From contig JAANYP010002083.1 in the NCBI GenBank assembly GCA_020465985.1, positions 310,001 through 374,000 of the forward strand: 64,000 nt of DNA. The letters run 5' to 3'. This document shows positions 25,384 through 39,229 of the stretch, piece by piece. Each line of letters starts with the position of its first letter. The stretch's first letter is position 1. Origin of the DNA: Centrapalus pauciflorus. Lineage: Eukaryota; Streptophyta; Magnoliopsida; Asterales; Asteraceae. The notes under the pieces were generated by a model. That model had not been told where the DNA came from and did not search any database. It was given only the letters and a program-made list of their open reading frames with translations. A program made the position numbers and the translations under genes.

Positions 25384-25546
25384 TTTTTTTGAACGACAAA
25401 CTATCCTAGTCCTACTCCTAAACTACTCCTTTTACATCCAGACTTACATACTCCACCTAAATTTCAACTTGCCTCCGACAGGGATCGAACCCATGACCTC
25501 TCACTTACAACTCCACCCTCTTACCGCCAGGCCAAAGACCTTTTGG
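25384..25546 (-). mobile_element. tRNA-derived SINE
   Basis: On the minus strand box A-like TGGCCTGGCGGTAAGAGG and box B-like GGGTTCGATCCC are well preserved, followed by a short A-tail (plus-strand T run at 25384-25390). Flanked by a perfect 16-bp duplication TAGAAAGAAATTAAAT (25368-25383 and 25547-25562). Confidence 0.9.
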
Positions 25547-26445
25547 TAGAAAGAAATTAAATGTAATGAAATTTATAAGAATTTTCAATCAATGTTAGTA
25601 ATAATAAATAGAGATTGACATATAAATGAAAGAAAATTTATTAAATCTTTATTTCCTTTCTATTGTTTTGATTTTCTCTATGTTGAGAAGAAAAGTATTT
25701 AAATGAAATTTATACTAAACTTAATTCTTTACTTTTTCTCATTGAGAATCAATGTTTTCGTCACATAAAAATACATGTAAATCTCATATAATTCAATTCC
25801 ACCGTAGTGATATGTCCCCTTTGATTAATAACTATTAACAATCAGTTTTTTGTTTTTGTTTTTTCATTTTAAAGTTTTTTTCCTGAAAATAGGAAACTAA
25901 ATAGGTTTGAAAATAGGGAGCTTATTTGCAGTGAGAAATTAAAGTGTATAATAAAACTAAAGATTAGGAAAGAAGCAATGGATTGTAGTTGTGGTTGCAG
26001 GCTACACCCATCATTCCAAATTTAACTTGTGAGTAAAGTTTTTTCTTTACGTACTTCTATTTGACTTTTGCTTTAACCTATGTAAACTCTATTAATTTAT
26101 AATTTTTGCAACATTTTTTTTCCTAAAATTACATTCTTTTTTACCGATAACAAAAGATACAATAAAATCATAAGAAATAAAAATGTTTATGTTTACAAGT
26201 TTCGTTAACAATAAAAATCAATGCGCAATGATAAATTTTTTTATAATAAATGTTTTATAGATCAGGTAAATTGATTCTTCGTAAGTTTAGTTTTATTTTT
26301 ACAATTCTATATCATTGATTTATTTTACTGATTTTGATGGTATATTACTTTTAATAGAAATACATTATCTTCCTTAAGGTAGATTAGTTAAAATTTATGA
26401 TATCTACTTCAAATATGATATTAAATTCTAGTTTATATACAAGTT

Positions 26446-27070
26446 AGGTGCTATTTGTTTTTTTTAAGCTTAAATGTCTGAAATCTTAAATCATGACTTA
26501 AATTTAAGAAATGATCCTAAAATTTTTAAATATTTGAAATTTAAGAGTCAACCTTATAGTCTGAAAATTTTAAGATTATTAATTGAATATTAAATTAAAT
26601 TAATTATGTATTACATTTAATTAACTTATGTAAATAAATTGAACCTATACAATAAATATGTTAATAGTTTAATAATGTGTTTCATTAAATTAAATAATTA
26701 TTTTTAATGTAAATTCTGGACTTATGGTTAATTGAATTTAATAAAATATTAATTAAAATTAGATAATTAATTTATATAAAAAAGTTAAATTAGTTATTTA
26801 TTTTTAATTAATTAAATTGATTTTAACATTTTATTTAAATAAAATATTAATTAAATTTAGAATGACAAAATTTCAAATTTTAGATGAGAGTTCCCTCTTA
26901 AATTGAGGACTTATACTCAGAATTTTAGTTAACCTCTTAAGTCTGGAATGTAACAAACAATTTATTTTCAATTAAAATCTGAAATCCATTTAAGTTTGAA
27001 ATGTAACAAACAATCTAGAGTCATTAAAATCGGAAATTTGAGATTTTAGTGAAATAAAATATGAAAATAT
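26446..27070. mobile_element. Probable Tourist-like MITE
   Basis: Begins GGTGCTATTTGTTTTTTTTAAG, like the MITE in FMO intron 6, and contains TAAGTCTGGAATGTAACAAAC and GTCTGAAA words in inverted arrangement. The right end and duplication are not resolved. Confidence 0.4.
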
Positions 27071-27449
27071 TAAAACAGACGGGATATTAGCCTACTTTTA
27101 TTTTATGATGCATTTTATTCTTTTCACGTCTTTTATACATTAAATTCTAATATAAACTTACTTATGAAAAATCACATGTTCTTATGTTCGATTGCATCGC
27201 GAGTTATTTCCTTATATCCTAATTTTAAACATCTATTATTCATTTATTTATAAAAAGAACATACGATTTAATTCTTACTACAATGCATAAGTAGTAACAT
27301 TGGAATGAACATTATTTGGATCGTTTTTTTGTTCAAATCGAAAACATTTGATTTCCAATAAGACAAGGCATTTGGTTTTAGTTTTCATATGATTGATGAC
27401 TTTATTAAAACTAATTAAATAGAATTACTATATTAGAACTAACGATAGT

Positions 27450-27725
27450 CATGTTTTAATTAACATTACAAATATAAGATATAAATTTTACGCACATTCA
27501 CACATTTTAAGTATATGAAATCACGAATAACATAAATGTACATTCAAATATATGCAAATTTATGTAAGTGTATGTTCACATCATTTTTTAAGGAGTTAGG
27601 AGATGTGAATATATGTGAAATTTACAAATGATCTTTACTATGTTAATTAAACATGTTTACAAGGAAAAAATATTCAAAAAAAGTTTTTTTATAAATGGTA
27701 CCTTCTGGTGCGTTGTATAATCAAA
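27450..27725. mobile_element. Decayed copy of foldback element X
   Basis: Aligns by eye with 19975-20245: same order of ACATTCACACATTTTAAG, GGAGTTAGGAGATGTGAA and GGTACCTTCTGGTGCG. It lacks the left arm and the TA arrays. Confidence 0.65.
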
Positions 27726-28046
27726 TTTTGTTTATGCATAGATTTACAAAATTGTTTGTATATCATTATTATGAATAACTTTACATATAAATCTATATAT
27801 CTAATTTAATATATGAATACAGAAGTTTGTGAATAATTAGAACTAGTGTAATACCCGTACGGTGTACCGGACAACAAAAAATGCAAAAGTTTTACTTGCA
27901 AATCATAATAGCTTGCCATATGTAGTAACTATTAATAGCATCATACCGATGGATACGTACAAATTTAAAAAACTAAAAACAATACAGTGTACATTCAACA
28001 TAAACGTTGTACCAAAACCATTAACCCATAAAATGTTAATAAGACT

Positions 28047-29160
28047 TCAACAGTGCAACGTTCTTCTAATGTTTTCCGCCTCAGGCATCAGTGGGTCGAT
28101 CACAATCTTCGTTACGTCATTAGAGAGCAACATATTAACTGAAAAGTACGTAAAATATGACCATCAATATCTGAAACATTATGTAATTCATAAGAATACC
28201 AAAAGTACCGTACTACAAGCAAACATAAGATACCTGAATCGAAACGCATAAGAGTAAGACGCGAAATATATATTATTGAGTTTGCTATCATCGCACGATA
28301 AAACTTTACATGTTCCGTATCTGGTGTGTCATACAACTTTATCTTTACCTTATATCTCCTATCAACAAAACGCCATTAGTTATAAAAAATATAAACCATT
28401 CAGTAAATAATACATGTGTAACTAAAAGTTTAAATACAAAAAAAACTTGCACTTACGTTGCATCCTGCAAGAAGACTTCAAACGAAGAGCTCAAGTTAAA
28501 AAATGTTGCACTAATTCGACGACCACTGATGATCTTGCCAACAACATCTAATAGATATAAATTAAATGTTAGAACCCCAAAAGTCAACACAAGTTATATA
28601 CATAAACAGATAATATAAACGATCAAAATAAATAACAATGACCTACCGATCATCAGCCGAGAACTCGTTGTTTGATGCACAACGCTTCTAACTGACGATA
28701 CCAATGGATATACAGGAACCATGCGCTCAATTTCATTTGTTACACGTGTAATTGTTGTCTTCTTATTGAAACATATATCCCACTCACAACGCAACAAATC
28801 AAATGATCTAAACCTTGGATAATGATTACAGCTACCTTGGATTTTGAAATTATGCAAATGGAATACACCACCGGCAAAAGACCTCCACGGGTATAGATGC
28901 AGCAAACTGAATGGTATATAAGCTACCATTTTCTGTCTCTATAACACGTTAAATCCAATAAATATAGAATGTGACAACATAAAGTGAACATACATAGCAC
29001 TGTAACATTTATCACTTACATCTTTATCAATCAGAATTAATATCAATCTGTCATTTTTGTCATCTTTCCAAACAAAGTGTACTCGAACAGCGACGATATT
29101 CCAGCATGCATGAGGATGAGTAAGGGATGAAAAAACATCTACCGTCCAAATATCATCCAT
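28047..29160 (-). CDS. Second OB-fold (RPA70-like) protein of the Helitron
   Basis: Five exons on the minus strand: 29160-29020, 28938-28647, 28547-28457, 28358-28234, 28138-28047; all GT-AG with correct phases, 246 aa, no internal stop. Exon 1 (WNIVAVRVHFVW...LILILIDKD) has the first OB strands as in plant RPA1-like/DUF223 proteins; exon 2 continues with FAGGVFHLHNFKI, exon 3 starts DVVGKIISG, the typical inter-domain phrase DVxGxI. No C-terminal zinc finger. Likely binds single-stranded DNA; plant Helitrons commonly carry RPA-like genes. It lies 435 bp downstream of the RPA1-like gene and about 200 bp from the Helitron 3' end. Intactness is inferred from open frame and splice sites only. 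Confidence 0.72.
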
Positions 29161-29594
29161 TAGCTACACAAAAAAAGTTTAGGAAACAATTTGACAGTAA
29201 GCACTACACTATGGCATCGTAATTGACGAATGTACGTGCACATACTATCACGTATCAAAAAACATGCTAACTTCAAGAAAATACAAGTAACAACCGCATA
29301 AGTATATTGAAGCATGTAGTAACATAACAGCAGTTCAATTATACGATAATATGAAATAAAACGACCTGTGTTCATAATATACACACATACACAAGTATAA
29401 TTAAGCAAACAAAGAATAACATAATAGCTGGTATGTTGAATAATTTATATCACAAGGTAAGCAATGAAGTTAAAAATCATTTAAAAAAGAAGTAAACATT
29501 GAATATGTAAGTAGTTGTCATACATAACACAACGCATATTCAAAAGTGTAAATAAATGTCAACAGGAATAACAGTTTCACATCGTGTGTGACTA

Positions 29595-31752
29595 TCAATT
29601 TCTAACATGATCTATAGCAGGAACATCGTCACAAACATGTGATGTAGACGGAGTTGAGTTATTGTCTGATACAGTAACCCCTAAAAAGATGGACTCATTA
29701 GATGCATGGTCATCATGCAAACCACAGTGTGTTAGCTGAGAATGATCCAATGATTTTTGTTCTTCCGTTGCACCAACCACAGAACTGGACGCTATAGACG
29801 AGACAGCCGTTGATTGGGTCGGGAGATTGGCAACAACATATTCATAGTCACCGTGATACTTGGCAACAGTGAAACGACGAATACAGTGCGGTCGAAGATT
29901 GAAGGCATCGATCTTGATATCAAGTACGACATGTCGTGCACATACCATGTCTAAAAGGAACCAATACATCCAATCAGGGTCCTCAGCACCCTAAGACAGA
30001 AGCACACAAACATTAACTTATGCGGGCATTATAAGCCTATAAACAATATATATTAACTTTGAGTGACCAACTGACCTCCTTAATACTCTTCATAATCAAC
30101 TCACTTGCAGTAAACCCGACAAGTTTTGTTGCATCAGCATTAAATAAAACACAAGTCATCTCATGTGTCTCATTCCTCAGCCGGATCACCAATTTATATC
30201 TATAGAACCCGTAAACTGTTAACAAAACTGTATTATCATGATGAACACGGATAGAATAAACTTACGCTTGGCGCGGATTCAGAACATTTTTATTGCAACT
30301 TTCACAATAATAACGCCGACCACTTAACACCGCCTTTTTAAAACACGTAGTACATTGGATGAACTTCCAATCATTGGACAAATCAACATCAATCAATGTG
30401 CCAGCGACAGAAAAAATTGACCCCTATAATAAGTAACAAAGTTTTTAACTTAACTGCTACCCACCGCGAAAATACAATAATATGAATATAGTACCTCAGT
30501 AGGCCCATCATCCAAACGGCCATATAACTCTTCAATAGATAAAATGGAAATTGTATCCGTGAATGATACAGCTGGTCCAAATGTAATAGGACGAGAAGGG
30601 CTATAAACAAATTATTGGATCATATAAGAATGTTGGGTTGTTGACTAATATTTGAATATAAACAGTGAAAGAGATAATCACGTCACCAGTCATGAAAATA
30701 AACGACTTCTGGTATTTGAAGGTCAACATAAAAATGGGTTGCCGATGCCGTGCTTAAATGTGGGACCCCTTCAAATAACCATGAAAATGTTAGTGATAAT
30801 ATATATACGCTAACATATTATCACGTACCAAAAGAAACATACGTTTATAAGCACGAACAGTGCAACACGTAATGACAACAACAACATTTGCAGGTTGTCT
30901 TGCACGAATCATATCATCAGTGTATTTCACAGCAGACGACCCCCATAGTGAGACGTCTAACAACGTGCCACTGCAATCGAATACATGTTAAAAAAGGCGA
31001 GACTGGAGAACGTGTAATTGGACACTTCTATTGATGCACAAAATAAGTGTGATACCTCATATCAGAAATGACAATCTTACGGATATCAGAGGCAGGGCTT
31101 GTAATCGTTCTAGGTTTTCTCTCAATAGGATTCCATACACGAACAACTCCAATAACATCTGAACGAAAACGGTATGAAGGATACAAACGTTTTTAAATAA
31201 GTTGTGTTATACATTTAGTGAAAATAACAAATAACATCACCTGTTAAGTAAATATCATCATTTACACGAGCGTGGACATCATGGAATTGGACAAACTCGA
31301 AAACATAGCGTTGAAACACATCAGAACCGACGCCTGAATGCAATAAAACAGACGTAGCAGCACCAAATTGAACAAAAAAATCACGTTGTAAAGGCCTATA
31401 CTTAGTCGTGTAATTAATAACACTGAAACGACTAATCTTGTAAACACGACCCTCAATAACAGAATTGTTGAACTTCTCGATGTTATACTTCGGCACAAAA
31501 GCGTGAATCATTGACCGCTGAAAACAAAGGAAACTACATGTATTCATAACATACAATATAAGTATGACACGTCACAAAGGAACTGTGTAACGGGACACAT
31601 ACCTGCTCGTCAACTAATATCATGTTTAGGGACAATTTCTGATCATTGCGAGGATTGCACGCAGTCCATACACGTGACACCATGACTATCATGCACCACT
31701 TGTCACTCACGAGTGGAACCAAGTCAGAAATGCATGAAGCAGCTGACCGCAT
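29595..31752 (-). CDS. Replication protein A1-like protein carried by the Helitron
   Basis: Nine exons on the minus strand: 31752-31603, 31517-31241, 31158-31056, 30970-30843, 30768-30687, 30600-30495, 30423-30266, 30199-30076, 29990-29595; total 507 aa, frame open throughout. N-terminal OB fold (WCMIVMVSRVW, LNMILVD), linker with DVIGVVRVW, second OB fold (GTLLDVSLWGSSA), then the RPA C-terminal fold with a Cys4 zinc finger (CTTCFKKAV...YYCESC) and an acidic Ser/Thr-rich tail. Presumed single-stranded-DNA binding during rolling-circle transposition. Its ATG lies two nucleotides after the stop codon of the Rep/helicase reading frame. The contrast of an intact gene next to a broken transposase is notable. 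Confidence 0.82.
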
Positions 31753-31754
31753 CG

Positions 31755-34700
31755 TCACTCAAAATTAACTGCACGTGAAACATGAATAAGGACCCCACGT
31801 AACTGTAAACATAAGAATGTATGTAATGTTTAACCGTATTCAATAGAATGTACACAACTACATAACTAATACCTTGCGGCAGATTATAAAATACTTCTTT
31901 ATAAACGACGTTTTTTGTTAAATTGTCATCACACTTGCCTCCATTATCGATGTAAAAACGAAGACCTCTACGCGATGTAACTCGAGATGAAACGACATAT
32001 AATTGACCATGACTAAATACTGGGTTTTTTAGGTAGCCACAGACTGATTTGAATGTTTGCCCCTGACTCTTATTAATTGTCATAACAAAGCAAACCTTAA
32101 CAGGGAATTGCCTTCGCTTAAATCGAAAAGGCCAGCAAGTATCAGTCGGAGTCATATCAATTCTGCCAATAAGTGTTTTTTCACCAGCATGACTTCCAGT
32201 GATAATCACTGCTTCAAGAACCAAACGACTAATCTGTGTTATGATCAACCGTGTGCCGTTACAAAGTCCACGTTTCAAGTTTATGTTACGCAACAACATC
32301 ACTGGAGCCCCAATCTTTAACTGCAGTATGTGGTTTGGAATCCCAGAAAACTTCAGTGTGTTAAGAAATCCAGGTGGGTACATAATACGCATTTCATCCA
32401 GATTGTTTGTCGTTCCACAAATATCATCAGCACTCAACAACGAATGCATGTCACCAACCATACTCTCAAGAATATGGCAGTTCACCTCATCAACATCGTC
32501 ATTGGTTGGACACAAGATACATCGTTCTTTCAAATACTCAAAATCAGTGATTTGAGCAAACAAATCAGGATACGTAGACATTACGATTGAATGAATTGGG
32601 TCGTTCGAGACCGGTATCAAAAGATCATCTGGAATGCATATCCATTGAGCCTCAGGTTCATCAGGCAATGCAATTGTATGAAGCTTCCCATCACCCATAT
32701 CTAAGAGCCATTTGTTAAAGTGCATCATTGAATTCATATCTAAATCTGAAAGTGACGGATCACGAAGCCGCATATTTATTGACAAAATGAAAATTCTACA
32801 CACATCCCATATCCTAGCTGATTTGTTTATAACTGATGAAACAACTTCACTCCGACTTGCATTCGGAATAACATGCAAAACCTGTCGAAAATCACCGCCT
32901 AGTACAACAACCTTTCCACCAAACACCTGATTTCCAGCAGAGGACCGATCAAATTTACACAGGTCCCGTAATGTTCTATCTACAGCTTCAAATACATTAC
33001 GATGTTGCAAGGGCGCCTCATCCCAAATTATCAAATCTGACTCTCTAATCAAGTCTGCAAGTTCTGAGACAACATCAATACCACAACACGAATCATTATC
33101 GATATCAACAGGGATACGAAAACGTGAGTGTGCAGTTCGACCTCCAGGCAACAACAGAGATGCAATACCAGATGAAGCAACAGACAATACCACTTTACCA
33201 ATAGATCGTATACGTGAAATTAGAGTGGTCCAAAGATATGTCTTGCCTGTACCTCCACTACCATATACAAATACAACGCCACCATCAGCCTTTTCAACAC
33301 TTGTCATTATATAATCAAAGATCTCAAGTTGTTGATGGTTTAATCCGCGGTACAAATCCTGAAACCGAGCTCGTTCAACCCCTATATCATATGTTCGTTC
33401 AGACGCGATTAAAGGGTTCATTGACCCTCGTAATAAGACACGATCTATTTGGGGAAGATTTGGAAATTCAACCAACGATCTATTATTACCATTAAAAATC
33501 TTTTCAATTTGTAATAATGTGTAATTCTCAATCTCTGCATCTGTAAACAACACATCATCGTTTTGTAACAATCTACGTTGATTATACACCACGTCTTCTG
33601 ATAAGTAAGGCAAAGCGGCCCTAAACAACTGCTCATGATCAGCTACCTCACAAAATAACAATATTGTTACAAACAACTTCCAACATGGAAAGGCAGTCTT
33701 TCAACAGCAACAGATCGATAATGCATTTCGAATCCCAACAACTTCCAACATGCTTCAGATGCTGAAATGTATCGACAGTTAAGGTACGCCTCAATTTCAT
33801 TATTAGAATGGACAAGTGACTGAAAACGTGTTCTGCTATTTTGTTCTTCAACAACAACAGTGGCACGATCGGGTCCCTTATTAAGGTAGTTGAAAAGGTA
33901 CTTGACTAAAGTGCCCTGGTTGCACCATTCAACATTGATGTGGCAACCATATTTTACCACCAAATCAATATTGTGGGGCACGACCCATCGATTATCAAGT
34001 CGAATTTCATGACGACCAACCTGAGCAACCCGACCGTTATCAGATCGTTTGTACCGAGGCCTCCATCTCGCTGAATTAAGGTTTCAGAACAAAATGATTT
34101 TGGATAGTTTTTTGTACATCGATCGTTAGACATACACGAGTTGAATGGGTTCAACAATCCACACGGACCATGCATCATATGAGTACGTACAACATCAAAT
34201 GCAACAGGGTCAGCAGATTCAGACGGTAATTCTGCAGATATGACCGCATCGATCTTTTCAGGGGACAATATCTTATCCTCCGAATGCAAGAAGATAAGAC
34301 AATGACAATGGGGCAACCCTCGTTTCTGAAACTCAATTGTATACAATATTGCAGAGGAAAACAAAATTACATCCACCAAAAATAAATAATAGTTAATATA
34401 AAGTGTTGTCAAGCGAAATATAACGTGCATACCTGCTTTTACACGACCAAAATGGTTATTTTTTTTAATGTCTCGCATTAACTCATCAAGCTTTATCTTA
34501 AACATACGTGCAATAATATCTGATCTATCGCAAGTCGGTTGACCACTGATTGCTGATTCAACGTGTCGTTTGATTTCAGGCCATTGTGGGTTACAAGTCA
34601 TCGTCACAAGTAAATCAGGAGGACCAGCCCACCGACAAATTGCCATTGCGTCTTGATATTGTTGCACCATATGTCTAGGCCCTCCAGTAAACGACGAAGG

Positions 34701-36783
34701 CAAAACAACCCGTCGACCAACAAACTCACAATTTGTCTCTCCGTTAACAACATGGTCATGCAATCCGTTATAAAGTTCAGAACGGATTGTATTTTGGTTG
34801 CGCTTATACCAATCCAACTCATGCTCGAGAACAGCCGCATATGCATCAACTACAAATGTATGAAACAGACGACCACCTTTATGCAACGTCTTCCCTTCAT
34901 TAACCCTATGTTGTAATCGGAAACAATAATACTCTCGTAAGCTTAAGAACTTTCGCCTTGTCGTTTGAGGAACATTGAGAGGTATTTCAAGAGTAAACCC
35001 ATCTTCGCCGTATGGAAATAACAACGGATACTGCATTGACATGAAGCTCGGGTGCAATTCAGATATTCGCTTAACCACACCACTACGCTCCTCTACAATT
35101 ACATCACGTTGGTCCGTAGGGTTGCCATCACCCGGGATCAATGCAGCGACTTCTGATGCAGTCGGTAAGTTGTATTGCCTTCCATCCCTTTGACGTGTGC
35201 CAAGCAACCGAAGTGTGACCGGATGCAACAACGACTCATCAAATCTTTCTTTGACAGTCCTAAATACCTTAACTAATGCATTGCATCCATTTAGCATGGA
35301 GATTAGTTGCTAAACTAACATGCGCAGTGTTCTATCGTCAACACTGGTAGATAGGTGTTGATTCAATGCAAACAAACGATTATCAACCTCATTCTCAGTA
35401 TCATATATATACAACTGTGCAAATCGAGGGCGTCCATCGGGATGCGTTGGTAACAAAGACCCAATTCGATGATGGTTATGACCATTTAATCGAAACGTAT
35501 AAGGCGATCTTCCGTCATTTATATGTCTGTCTATAATTCCACCAGTTGAGGTAAACGCAAACATTGCATTTAATACCTTAATGTTACTACGGAATACATG
35601 TGCACGACGACCACCTCGATAGTCCATCAGTTCGTCTAACAATGATGGACCGTGACACAAATACGGTAGGCGCACCTTTCCTTCCCCACAACATAAAGAG
35701 AATTTTGGGTTTCTCGGACTCACGCTCTTAATAGTACGTTCACCGTACCATAACATTGCGTTGCAGTACATACACGTGTACGATGCATCTCCACTATCCC
35801 AGTAAGCATATGTACGGCCTAAACAAATACAAACAAAGGTATAAAAAAAGGAGGCCAATCATTTGAAGCATATATAAACTTATGTAAAGAATTATGGTTC
35901 CTATATCTTACAATGTTCGATGGACGGTTCACCAGCAGAACTGTTTTCCCCATCATGACTGGGGACGCTAGTCGAGCCGATAGTGTCTACATGTTGTTGT
36001 ATTCGATTTGCAGTACGAACACGAACACGATTAGAAGCATCACGCGTATTTAACAATGTATCACTACATTGTGAATGTTCAACAGTAACCGGAGTACCAT
36101 ATGCATTGACAATGGTTCTTGATGAAATGATCACCTGATCCGGTGGTAGTCGTGATATTCTTGGATGAGCACAATCACCAACGATATCTAAAATACATAT
36201 CGTTACAGAGATAGGATGTTAATAAACAACAACAACAACAACATAAGAGAGATAATTCATAGGAAAGGTAATCAAACTAACTTGATGAAGGTGTACGCGA
36301 GGTCATTCCAGGTAAACGTTGCGTGTGTATGGAATCGATGTCATTTACACGTTGTACGACATCACGAGCATTATCTGGCGAAATGGCGCGGCGTCGAGGT
36401 CGACCCAGTCGGCGGGTCTGAGATCTCATTTGATTCGAAGCCACAGTAACCAACGATTGTCCATGTTAGTCCATTTCATTACGTGGCATGATAACTGCAC
36501 GTCTTCCTAAACACGGTCGTCCCATACGTCTTCCACATTGCGGTGACACATAAGATATCCCTTGTGTGGAGCACAACTGTGAGGCGTCCACTTCACCCGA
36601 ACATGCGATATTGTTCGTTATGTCACCCAAGATTTCCCGGTTAGTGTTGCATGATGGTGCGTGTTGGGCAAATTCAAACGTTGAACGCAGAGTTGATCCA
36701 GATACAACACCAGACATTGTATGACTGGAAGACACACTCGTATTGTTATTTGTATTTGCATTTTCATTACAATCGGGACACAT
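31755..36783 (-). pseudogene. Helitron Rep/helicase, decayed
   Basis: Parts in order on the minus strand: N-terminal exon from Met 36783 with an in-frame TAA at 36466-36468; exon about 36193-35925; from 35820 a Cys-rich segment (YTCMYCNAMLWY), in-frame TAG at 35310-35312, then the Rep domain with HUH motif GLPHCHCLIFL near 34300. A frameshift near 34063 separates this from the twin-tyrosine motif YLFNYLNKGPDRA (about 33866-33904). Near 33680 the frame jumps straight to LLFCEV, so roughly 100 or more residues usual for plant Helitrons seem missing. The PIF1-type helicase follows: GSGGTGKT near 33255, LIIWDEAP near 33030, through to NLPQ at 31873. The last exon would add V-N-F-E and stop at 31755. 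The intron near 34435-34345 has CAA where the acceptor CAG is expected. Not functional as it stands. Confidence 0.88.
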
Positions 36784-37204
36784 TGTAGGAAACTACATGC
36801 AAATAAAACATGTATCTGTAAGTACAATATATGCAGACACTTACATGGTACAACATGACATGACATGAAAAGGAAGATAACAAACAGTAAATAACAGGCA
36901 GTAATTTGGAAATGCATGCTAAACTATCAAGCGGATACATAGTCTTGTTGAGAAATGAAACATATACATACGTAAAAATAATGATCACATAGCAAAAATA
37001 CATAACAAATATATAAAGAATACAAGTAAGGTAACCAAATAAATGAAATTACAGGAAGTAACATAGAGACACACAATAGTTAATATGCATGTATTACATC
37101 AATTGATTTAAAAATATGTAAACAAAAATATATACATATGGATATATAAAAAAAAAATTGTACAAACTTTAGTTACTCAAAATTTAAATAGTTAACGTGC
37201 ATGT
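36784..37204. other. Upstream region or intron of the Rep/helicase gene
   Basis: No supported frame. A splice-acceptor-like CATGTAG lies just before the Met at 36783, so a 5' UTR intron is possible. AT-rich with tracts of short repeats. Confidence 0.4.
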
Positions 37205-37345
37205 ATTACGTCAAATTTACATACGATATTCATAATGTTAGGTAAAACATAGTTACAAAAAAAAAAAACTAAAAAAAAGCTATTTTAAAGTTGCTACCTA
37301 ATGCCGTTTTATAATAACGGGTTCTAGTCTCTCGAACCATATTCT

Positions 37346-37351
37346 CTCTCT

Positions 37352-37428
<77 letters not shown>
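37346..37428. repeat. TG microsatellite with TCTC start and TA end
   Basis: CTCTCTCTCTC, then about 35 TG units, then TATATATATA. It is preceded at 37205-37345 by a decayed arm of foldback element X (CTCGAACCATATTCTCT end). Confidence 0.9.
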
Positions 37429-39198
<1,770 letters not shown>

Positions 39199-39229
39199 GT
39201 TTCACTTAAAAAAATTAAGTAATTGAATG

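Noticed and set aside
27862..28251. 129-codon plus-strand frame
   Set aside because: Covers minus-strand exons of the OB-fold gene and shows no family character.
32057..33495. Plus-strand frames of 72-118 codons
   Set aside because: Antisense shadows of the helicase frame.
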